Translations under genes and position numbers: made by a program
Assembly: GCA_034401795.1 (NCBI GenBank)
Contig: CM067373.1
Coordinates: forward strand, 44,281,914 to 44,345,913
DNA from: Chaetoderma sp. LZ-2023a
Taxonomy: Eukaryota > Mollusca > Caudofoveata > Chaetodermatida > Chaetodermatidae
DNA: 64,000 nt
Direction of reading: 5' to 3'
Part shown: piece by piece, positions 50,959 through 62,900 of the stretch
How the letters are laid out: the number at the start of each line of letters is the position of its first letter
Position numbering within the stretch: the first letter of the stretch is position 1
The notes under the pieces: generated by a model
Databases searched by the model: none
Seen by the model: only the letters and a program-made list of their open reading frames with translations
What the model was told of the DNA's origin: nothing

Positions 50959-53900
50959 CAGTCATTCCAATGATAAATTTTCAAAAATAACCTCTTGGTC
51001 TGCAAATCGACATTTTACGGTTTAAAGGGTTAAGATTATTATCTTCTTACATGTCTTGTATCCACAGGATGTGGCACGAAGGCTGTGTATTCGACTACAT
51101 CTGTCGGTCCATAGAAAATCTTCTTTGCCATGTCACCAAGATCATAGCATGGTTCAATGAGCAGCGCTTGTCGTGGAAGCAAACATTCATAAATTGCCGA
51201 GTGATCCTGAGGTGGTCCATACTTCAATTTGCCATGATCGCCTCCCAGCATAAACCGACAGCTGTGGACAAATCAAATAAATAGAGACGAAAGTAGATAC
51301 GGTCGCACGATTATTCAGTTTTCATAATCGCGATCATTTGGAAAAATTAATTGTGATTTTCGATTATATCGTATATGTAATTGTGCGTTAGGGTGGGGGG
51401 AACTTGAACAAGGTTTTACTCAACACAAATATATACTATGCAACAGGGAATATTTCGACTAGTTCGACCATTAGTATTGATAATATGTGTTAGTGTCTAT
51501 CAGTTTTAACCATTTCAAAAAAATTTATTTCAACCTTTTCTTGAAATATACCTCAAATAAGCCAAAACCCTTTATCAAAGATATTTGTTTGAAAATTGAA
51601 CACTTCTTGTACTAATAGAATACTAGTAGTATTAATATAATATAGGTAATAATATTAACCATCTGACTGCTGACATTTTGCATCTATGCCATATGCCAGG
51701 GATTATAATATCTGGACCTGCCAGACATTTTCAAAACTATTTGATTACCCCACCAACAACTTTCACTCAAATTTCAGTCAACTTTTTGCTCATTGAAATT
51801 ACTGTCAGAGACAGTTAAACAGGATACAAGTTTGTTGACCTGAAGCTTGTTTGTTTACTTGAGACATGCAGATATGCTGACCACCGGAAAGAACATACTA
51901 TTGCTGTTTGCTTACCTGACACATGCAGACACGCTGACCACAGGAAAGAACATACTATTGCTGTTTGTTTACCTGACACATGCGGACATGCTGACCACAG
52001 GAAAGAGCATACTATTGCTGTTTGTTTACTTGACACATGCAGATATGCTGACCACAGGAAGTAACATACTATTGCTGTTTGCTTACCTGACACATGCAGA
52101 CACGCTGACCACAGGAAAGAACATACTATTGCTGTTTGTTTACCTGACACATGCGGACACGCTGACCACAGGAAAGAACATACTATTGCTGTTTGTTTAC
52201 TTGACACATGCGGACATGCTGACCACAGGAAAGAACATACTATTGCTGTTTGCTTACCTGACACATGCGGACATGCTGACCACAGGAAAGAATATACTAT
52301 TGCTGTTTGTTTACTTGACACATGCAGATATGCTGACCACAGGAAAGAACATACTATTGCTGTTTGCTTATCTGACACATGCAGACATGCTGACCACAGG
52401 AAAGAACATACTATTGCTGTTTGTTTACCTGACACATGCAGACATGCTGACCACAGGAAAGAACATACTATTGCTGTTTGTTTACCTGACACATGCGGAC
52501 ATGCTGACCACAGGAAAGAGCATACTATTGCTGTTTGTTTACTTGACACATGCAGATATGCTGACCACAGGAAAGAACTTACTATTGCTGTTTGCTTACC
52601 TGACACATGCGGACACGCTGACCACAGGAAAGAACATACTATTGCTGTTTGTTTACCTGACACATGCGGACACGCTGACCACAGGAAAGAACATACTATT
52701 GCTGTTTGTTTACTTGACACATGCGGACATGCTGACCACAGGAAAGAACATACTATTGCTGTTTGCTTACCTGACACATGCGGACATGCTGACCACAGGA
52801 AAGAACATACTATTGCTGTTTGTTTACTTGACACATGCAGATATGCTGACCACAGGAAAGAACATACTATTGCTGTTTGCTTACCTGACACATGCGGACA
52901 CGCTGACCACAGGAAAGAACACACTATTGCTGTTTGTTTACCTGACACATGCGGACACGCTGACCACAGGAAAGAACATACTATTGCTGTTTGTTTACCT
53001 GACACATGCAGACATGCTGACCACAGGGAAGAACACACTATTGCTGTTTGTTTACCTGACACATGCGGACACGCTGACCACAGGAAAGAACATACTATTG
53101 CTGTTTGTTTACCTGACACATGCAGACATGCTGACCACAGGAAAGAACATACTATTGCTGTTTGCTTACCTGACACATGCAGACAAGCTGACCACGGAAA
53201 AGAACATACTATTGCCGTTTGCTTACCTGACACATGCGGACATGCTGACCACAGGAAAGAACATACTGCCCAGATTAAAGTCCTTGAACAAACCACGGAT
53301 ACGATTACCATTCAACGAGAACGTAATCTGTGGTACAGTCAGGTCTAAGCAACAACCAATGATGTCACCTCTCTGGAAAGCAGTATTTGCATAGCGAACT
53401 TGTTTTGACTTTCCACCTAGAGAGGAAAATCAGCAGACAAACTATTTGTTTTAAGCAGAAACAAATGTCCTGTTTATTAGTTCTATATTGTGCGCATACC
53501 CTAGAATATGAAACAAATGTCCTGTTTATCAGTTCTATATTGTGCGCATACCCTAGAATATGAATAAATGTTAGTTACAGGTAGAATAAATTTATCTGTC
53601 AGATAACTCAACAGAAGTGAAGCTTATCGAAGCATATACAAAGAACAACATGTTATAAATTCTACTACATTCCGCTTAGAACAACAATGACTTTATATTG
53701 AAGTTTTTAACTGTGACTGGCAACTAGTATAAGTCTGTCAGTTGACTGACAGTCCGACTGATATTTTATATATTATATATATAACAGGATCAATAGTTGA
53801 CTTATTCTATCGGGAACGCAAAGATTAACGGATATTAGTCTAGTAAGTTAAGTCGAAAACTGACCAAAATCGTTCAAAATGTGAAACAAGCATGAAAATT

Positions 53901-56900
53901 GGCTTATTTATAGATTTTTGTGCCCTATCCAATAAGAGCAGGACACACATGATCAGACACATCCCAGCAGGCACATGACATTGTTTCAATGTTGAATCCT
54001 CATTAAAATCACGTCATGACATGATTTCAACGTGGATTCAACGTTGAAACAACTGCATGTGCCTGCTAGGATATTTTAGCCGCCATTTTGAATTTCATCA
54101 TGCCTGCTTTCGAAACTTATTTATATAATACCCTACCTTCTAAGACACATATATAGATGAATAAGGGGACTTTTTATATGTTTTACTATCCAAAGAAGCT
54201 GATGTGATTATTTACGAATACATAGCTTATTTCCTTATATCAATATTCTATATGGCACAAGCAAAAAGCAGGATTTACAATGAAATTATTATATTTTGAA
54301 TTTCATTGGCGGGATCACATATTTCAATTGATCTGTGCATTCGCTGTGTATTAATACCACTCTATCTATAGCATGAGCCACCACAAGTGCAAAGTTCAGT
54401 GCATGAAAGGGAAGAATTAATGCATTCACAAGGGGGCTTACAAACTTTTTTGCAACTACATTTGATTAACTCTTTACAAGACTTTGCAGCCTCAGGTAGG
54501 TCTGGCCAGTAAGGTACCCAGTGTTCATTTGCATCCTTTGTCCATCCCCAATCACATGGATTTGGTAACTGATGTTGAGCCTTGAGTGCCTGTCCCCAAC
54601 AGTGTCCTCCTTTATATGCCGATCTTCTGATATGCTCAGTAAGCACAGCCTTAGTTGGGGGGTATGTGATCTAGCTACCTTCCCTTTGCAAATAGAAGTT
54701 TTCTTGTCTGGTTTACCTGGTTGCACTCACGAGTTCTGTCATAGAGCAGAATGACAAAACGTTGAAGCTTGTCAATTATGTCATTAGAGATTGTAATGGG
54801 TGAGGATGACAGGTTGACAAATGCTTCCATGATTTCAGGAAATGATGTCCATGTGTCCCAAACCGTTTTCTTCACAATGCTGCTCAAGGAGAATGAGGTA
54901 TCACAGCCACTGAAGGCATGGAAGAATGGCAATGCCCTAGACTTCTGCTCCCTAAGTGTGGTTGCAATGGTATGGGCTGGTATCACTTTATAATTTTTCT
55001 TCACACCAAAAGCGATCCATAATTCATCAAGTGGTAGGGAATGAAATGTAGCAATAGCTAGGATAACCACATCTGTATCGACTGTTCTGATCAAAACTTT
55101 GTGGTAGCCATGTTGTGCACAATGTAGTATAGGTAAAAAAAATTGAAAATTTGAAAGTATGTACGTCGTTATCTTCACAGCATTAAGACATGGTATATGA
55201 TATCATAGGGTCTATGAATTGTTTAAGATTAAGTCCGTATTTTGTTATTTTTTTGTTTTTTTAATGTTCTTTTCATAACTAAACTGTACTGTGCTGATTA
55301 GCCGTAATGGCATAAAAAAGCAATAAAGTATACTGTAACAGTATTCTTGTGTCCGCTTCCTCATGATTACATGGTGCAAGATTAAGTGCATTGTCACACT
55401 CATGACAAGACAAAACTGTATTTTCGAATGCGTTATTCAGCTGTTTTCCTGGAGTAACCAGCTTGACAACACATTTTGCTAAGAAATTGTGCAGCTCTTT
55501 CTTATTTTCATCAACACGAAGGAAACTTTGCCAGTTCTTCGGGATCTGTGTGGATGCATTAGGAACAATTCAAGTGCCTGAACCTCTTTTCAGCCTGGTA
55601 CATCCTTTCAAACTGCTGTCAATGTACTGATCCCATACCACATCCAGACGCTTTGAAGATTCAAGATTCCTCATTATACAAGGAATGAATACTTTCTCGG
55701 CATAGTCACTAAAAGTAGAACAGGGTTTGGGGAGCAGCCTATTGATGACAACAAAATCATCAAAAATCTTTGCATCAACTTCAGGGTTAATACCACTGGT
55801 AGTAGAGATCACTCTTTCAAAGCATGCAATAAGGTCTGACTTGGTGCATGCTCTCAGTTGTCCCGCATCTGATAAAGAAGGTGGAGCATCTTGGTTCTCG
55901 TGCCTGAAAAATTCATCCATATTTCTGGATCGGCACGATATATATATATTCTGGAGAACAATTCACAATTACTCTTTTAGAGTGCTCATTTGATATGAAG
56001 TCTTTGATTGTCTTTTGGGAGGTGTCTTCTGGAAAAGAGGCAAGTCATTCTTTGCAATGATGTCAGAAATGGGAGTTGAACATTTGACCAGTCTTTCATC
56101 AACATACTTTTCATACTGTGACTGCCCTACTTGTCTGATGCTTTGAAGAGTGGATATTCACTTCTCTCCCATTACCTCTTTGGTGTGCAACACTATCAAA
56201 TCTTTGCTGTCCTCATTGAAGGGGTTACCATATTCTTCGAACTTAGCAACCACAGCCTTGACATGTTCTACAAACTGACACTGAATTGAGACACTCTGAT
56301 AATGGTGTTGTGTTATTATCTTAGTAGGCAGCTGAAATGAATTCTCAAACTCATGAACAATTCTAGCCACTTCTGGACCAGCTGTGATCCATTTTATCAA
56401 GGCAGATGGATTATTTGTTATTCCGATTATGCCACCATCACCTTTGATCTTCTCATTCATCTGTTCATGGGCTTTGTCTAAAGACATAGCAGAAAAGATG
56501 TGCTGTTTTCTGTACGGCAAAATGTCCTCTTATGAACTCTGCACGAACTGATGTTGCTTGTTGCTGTAGCTGACCCATATCTTTTATGTGAATTGGCAGG
56601 CATCTGGCATAATTTGTGTGGCTCAAAGAGAACATCCATGGTACTTCCCAGGGAACGTAGAGATTAAAATTGCACTCATGCACGGAGCGAATAAACTGAA
56701 TAGCGAGTAGTTCAAGTTCCAAAACCACAGTCCAGTATTGGAACTGTGGAATCTCCTTAGTATTCAAAGTACACCATGTGCTGAAATCAATGGCTTGGCC
56801 AGGACAAGGAAAAGATGTCGAATATGTATCATATGCAGAGAGTTGCAACAAATGTAAGGCTGCTGCTGTTACCTGATGAACATATCTTGATCTAGTTGCA

Positions 56901-59900
56901 TAGGACCCTTTCAGTATTGCGTCAGCTCGAGCTGGGGTGGTGACATCTGATTCTACAACAATAGTTGTCCATCCACTGCCATTTAGGAGTCACCAAGAAG
57001 TTTCATCACATTCATTTCTATGTGGAGACCACCCATTATCACCACAAATTGTTCTCACCAAAGATATCTGGCCATATCCATTGGATCTTCTTGGCAATGG
57101 AAAACAATGGTTGAGCCATAGTTATTACAGGAATTTGACGTGGGTGTAAATTCTGAGTAGCTTTGTCCACAAGCTTCATTGCGTGTAGTATCAGTGCTAC
57201 TGTGTTTGCTGGCTTTACAAATAGAGGCATAAGTGCAATTTGTGAGACAGAGCAATGTTATCTGGCTGCCTCTTAGCATGGTATGCTGCCCATGACACAA
57301 GGTCTCCAGGGTTTAATGTTTCAGCCATGAAATCCAATCAGCCATATTCCTCTTCTTTAGATGTGGCTAATACCGTAGTCTGTGCTATAACGTGTCCCTC
57401 TGTTACAGGTGCAATAAGATCTTTTGTTGATAGTTCCACAGGAATCACTTCTGAATATTCAGCTGGTAGTGGAGATAATGATTTCTGGTGGCTAACATTT
57501 GAATCTATCATTATTCGGTCTTGTTCAGTTCCAGGATTTTCCTGACATGGGAACTGAATCAGGGATATAGCAGTCCCATGAAATGAGGCCATAGCATTCC
57601 TTGCAGATGGATTATGGTCGATATTATCGACTGCTCCAACAGTGAAGACATCCTTTTTCAGAGTAGAGGGACAGACACAACCATCTCTTTCAAACTGTGC
57701 ACACACACTATGTGCAAGGGTGAAATAGATCCTTGTTTTTCAGGGAAAGTGAACAGTACGCTACTGAAAGAAAGATTGCTATGTCTAATACCAGATTTGA
57801 GAGCTCAACCTCAAGGGCGAGATGTCATTATGATGTTTAATGCAAACATTAGTGATGCCATCAAAATCGAGTGTTCATATAAGTCTGATGATGCCGCAAT
57901 TCACTTGGTATTAGACATAGCAATCTTTCTTTCAGTAGCGTACTGTTCACTTTCCCTGAAAAACAAGGATCTATTTCACTCAGTCGTGTTTCATATAGTC
58001 TTACTAAATCACAAAAGTTAAAAATTGGAAGTGTTTTGTCCTGCCGGAATTCTTATGTATGAAACTAATTCTGCCAATACTAGACTATCAGTCTTCATAT
58101 TTAGGTCAGTATTGGTGCTTTCTGTCTGGTGCTGTCTGACACGATTGCGCAGAGCAGTCAGGCAACTGAGATGGTATCTTGCATTTAAAGCAGGCATATC
58201 CCCTTCTGAAAGCTTGCCTAGAAGTTTTCTGTCCTGTAATATGTAGGCATAGTCTCGAACACGGTGATCAACTGCTAATGTCAATGCACTGTGAAGGTGT
58301 TCATTAGTGCCATCTTCAACACAGAAGAAACAATTTTCTGTCCTTTTCATTGAACTTCCTACAGAAGTATGTCTGGTTTTAACTGGACTTTGTTCGGGTT
58401 CTTCATCTTCTTTGGCTTTTCTTTTCTGAGCACGCAGAAGCTTTTGCTTATCAATTTTATTTTGATAGCTTTTATGCCATCGTGTTTTGTTTGTCCGAAG
58501 AGTTGTCTCAATACCTTCACCAGTGTCCATTCTGGAAATATCTATTTTCATGGGTAAGCAATTGAGATTGTGGAACTGATACAGCTTTTCAGCAATACAT
58601 TTATAGCCACAGTCCTTATCACTCCCCTTATATATACATAGTCCAGGATCAACTAATCTCTCATCTGTGTCTGTCTGGCAGAGAACACAAAGCTGCCAGT
58701 CTGTTACATTTGATGAGTCCAGACTTTCTAAACACTGAGAGGTACTTGCACTATGATCTACAATCTTACACGTTTTAGACGTTGTGTATGCCGACAAAGA
58801 CTCACAAACTATCATACACTACAAAGCATGACTGTTAACTATGGCTATGGCAGGTGGTGACGATGTGCAGTGCAAGGGGCGAATTATTTGAAAATGGCAA
58901 TGAGTTGATTGTCTTGTAGAGTATAATTAGTAGTTGTTGCGCTAAATCTGCAATATATCTTACAGATACAGATTTATTTAGACGTTTAGACTTGAATCAA
59001 TTATCTGTGCATAAGTGAAGCCGAGAAATTTTTGTTTCCAATTTTCAAATTCAAATTTACTTTAAATGAGACTTTTTAATATTACCCCGGGCACTTTATT
59101 ACAAGATTGCAAGATGACGGCTCCCGATGGGCCTAATTGCGTGTGTCCTGCTTTTATATCAAAGAGTATACCTACAACTTCTTACATGCCAAATTTAGTA
59201 ATTGTTTCACAATTTGAATGATTTTTACTTAATCTACTAGACTATATGGGGGAATCTTATCTAAACTATGGCTGCTTGGTTGACAGCTGTTATTATTTAC
59301 AGAAGTATTTACACTATTAGGGCATATTCACTGCTGGCATCCCTTGTTAACTATGTTAATGGTGCTTCCTCAGTGTGAGTTCTGTTACATCACTCATGGC
59401 ACAGATAACATGCGAGACTCGCATACGTCCCATCAAAAGGGCGTGTCATGTGATTGACCTCAGCACAGATTTTAAACCTTGATCACATGACTGAATGCGG
59501 GATCAATGCTGGCTCTCGGGTTTGGAACCGTGCAAGCATGAGCACCATAGCGGTTTGAGTCACTACACTGATGCGTTAAATTCAAAAGCATGTGTGGAGA
59601 CATGAAGAACTTAATTATTATTAACCATCTAATGACTAAATTAGTTTAAAAAATTAAAATATTTACCTACTAAATGTCCATTTGAAGGCCTTAGAGAAGA
59701 CTATTTTTGAAAATTACCACTGGAATGACTGGCGCGGTTATCGAAGCCAATCATTTCATTGGTAAATTTTCAAAATTAGTCTTCTCTTGGCTTGCAAATG
59801 GGCATTCCCCAAGACCACTATAGAGGCCGGTTTTGGCCGGCTTCACCATGAAAGGGTTAAGAAATGGGCAGAATGACACAAAGAACACTTGTATCTTACA

Positions 59901-62900
59901 ATCACTTTATCCTCACCTGTCCAGAGATTTAGTCCATCAAATGCATATGAGAACAGATCATCACCAGCACCATTACATCCCAGATGTTCTCCACCTCCAG
60001 GGTAAGGGATGAACCCATCTGTAGTGGCCCAGCCCACACGAAGGAGCGGAACCAGGTGTGTAACAGTGTCCACTTGATCTATGGCTACTTCATAATACCA
60101 CTTGCGGTACATCACCGAACCCTCCTTCAGCCCAACGAAAACATTACACCTCATACTGAAAACAAAGAAAAACAGAAAAAATAGTGAATTAAAATGAGAA
60201 ACATCAAAATGCAGCTAATATTTTTAACCCAATATGCCACATAAAAAACTTACTTGAAAATGTGTAAGAGCAACTCAATCATATATAGACATCTTTATCT
60301 ATTAACCTATCTAATAAATAAATAAAATTAAAGTACATTTTTTAAATGCCCTCAATTTTTAACCATTACTGGTTAAGATTCACCCGAAAATTGTAACTTG
60401 TTTAGTAAATGTCCAGTTACAGGCCAAGAGTTGACTATTTTTGAAAATTTTGCGCTGGAATGACTGGCTGAGTTATACAGCCAGTCTTTCCAGTGGTCAG
60501 TAAAAAGTCTTCTCTTGGCCTGTAAACGGACATTCATCAAGACCACTTCACAGGCTAGCCGGCTTGAGGCATTTGAGCATAGGCAAACTCATTCTCCTAA
60601 CACCATCTGCCCATACGAATTATGACGTAATTAGTCATAATTACGTCATAATTCATTGTACAGATTAGCCGGAGTTACGACATCACATATGGTAAACACT
60701 GTCGGTGGTAGACTGAGGGGAACTAGGCACTACATAAAGGTCCAGATTTCAAGTGACCTATGTTTCATGCTAGAAATGACCTCTCAGAGCATCCCGATTT
60801 CAAAATAATCCGGGAGAACTGTGGTCCGGCTCACCCGTCAAACCCCCAACACTATCATCTTGTTTAGAGGGAAGGAGTCACCCTTTCCTATCCCACAGAT
60901 CTAACCTTTGCTTAGCACACCATAAAGCCTATCTCTGGCCCTGCACGTGTTATGACAGTTCTCTTAACTATCTGGAGCCCTGGGCCTGGTCAGGTGATGA
61001 CAGAACTAGTGTCCTGGGCCTCAGCATGTCATGACAGAAGTAGAGCTCTGGGCCTGAGTATGTCGTGATAGAACTAGAGCTCTGGGCCTGAGCATATCAT
61101 TACAGAACTAGAACTCTGGGCCTGAGCATGTCGAGACAGAACTAGAACTCTGGGCCCGAGCATGTCATGACAGAAGTAGAGCTCTGGGCCTGAGCATGTC
61201 GAGACAGAACTAGAACTCTGGGCCTGAGCATGGTGTGAAAGAACTAGAGCGCTGAGCCCGAGCATGTCATGACAGAAGTAGAGCTCTGGGCCTGAGCATG
61301 TCGTGACAGACCTAGAGCTCTGGGCCCCGAGCATGTCATGACAGAAATAGAACGCGGGGCCTGAGCATGTCATGACAGAACTAGAACTCTGGACCTCTGC
61401 ATGTTATTACAGAACCAGAACTCTGGGCCTGAGCATGTCATGACAGAACTAGTACTTTCGGCCTGAGCATGTCATGACAGAACTAGAGCCCTCGGCCTGA
61501 GCATGTGATGACAAAACTAGAGCCTTGAGCCCGAGCATGTCGTGACAGAACTAGAGCTCTGGGCCTGAGCATGTCATGACAGAACTAGAACTCTGGGCCT
61601 TAGCATGTTATGACAGAACTAGAACTCTGGGCCTGAGCATGTCATGACAGAACTAGAACTCTGGGCCTGAGCATGTGATGACAGAACTAGAGCCCTCAGC
61701 CTGAGCATGTGATGACAAAACTAGCGCCCTGAGCCCGAACATGTCATGACAGAACTAGAGCTCTGGGCCTGAGCATCCATCAACCCCCAACACCATTATC
61801 TTGTTTAGAGGGAAGGAGTCACTCTTTCCTACCCCACAGATCTAACCTCTGCTTAGCACACCATAAAGCCTATCTCTGGCCCTGCATGCGCTATGACAGT
61901 TCTCTAACTATCTAGAGCCCTGGGCCTGGTCAGGTGATTACAGAACTAGAGTCCTGGGCCTCAGCATGTTGTGCCAAACTAGAACTCCGGGCCTGAGCAT
62001 GTCATGCCAGAACTAGAGCTCTGGGCCTGATCATGTGATGACAGAACTAGAGCCCTGGGCCTGAGCATGTAATGACAGAACTAGAGCCCTGGGCCTGAGC
62101 ATGTAATGACAGAACTAGAGCCCTGGGACTGAGCCTGTGATATCAGAACTAGAGATGTGGGCCTAAGCATGTGCTGACAGAACTAGAGCCCTGCACCTGA
62201 GCATGTGATGACACAACTAGAAACCTGGGATCGAGCATGTGATGACAGAACTAGAAGCCTGGGCCTGAGCATGTGATGACAGAACTAGAGCCCTGAGCAC
62301 GTAATAACAGAACTAGAGCCCTGGGGCTCAGCAAGTGATGACAGAACTAGAGCCCTGAGCCCGTGCATGTAGCACTATCACGCAATTTTTGAAACACTAG
62401 CATTCTATCCAACTCTGTGATTATATTCATAAATCAAACTAGAATTTTTTATGAGATGGTGCATGAGTAGTGTCTGTGTCGACATGTGCTATTCTCACCT
62501 GAGGGTAGAGGTGAGCAGGTGGGGTAGCGATTTCTATCAGCATACACCATGTGATGGGGTAGGGATTTCTATCAGCATACACCATGTGACCTACCTGGTA
62601 ACTTGATCAACAAGTTTTGTTTGAAGAAGTAAATCACGGCCGGGAAGCAAGTTATCACAGATGAGGTTTTGATTTGTGCGTACAGCCACTTCATTACCAA
62701 CGCACAAAGACCGTAGCACATCTAAGACCTGGAGACAACAACATCAAGATTAACATGGCTGAAATCTAATCAGTGTATTTAGCTGCCTGTCAAATCAGCC
62801 AGCACATTCACACAAAAATATTACATGAGAGTATCTTGTTAGACTAGGAAATAGACTGCTACATGACATCTATCATATTCAGCTACAATCGTGCCAATGA

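Larger units (their letters stand above)
53937..59152 (-). mobile_element. Candidate 5.2-kb element bounded by 12-base inverted repeats
   Basis: AGCAGGACACAC at 53937-53948 is matched in inverted form by GTGTGTCCTGCT at 59141-59152. Between them all recognisable coding pieces run on the minus strand and belong to one multi-domain protein family. A 12-base match could be coincidental, so the mobile nature is inference. The gene inside would make sense as cargo or as the element's own transposition protein. Confidence 0.45.

Noticed and set aside
51815..53394. 498- and 515-codon open frames over the 57-bp array
   Set aside because: Both are out of frame with RyR and arise from the exact 57-base period. 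The true RyR frame hits TAA after each donor.
57614..58021. Independent plus-strand gene encoding [19 protein letters not shown]
   Set aside because: The same peptide block belongs to the minus-strand gene family around it. It is an inverted fragment, not a separate gene.
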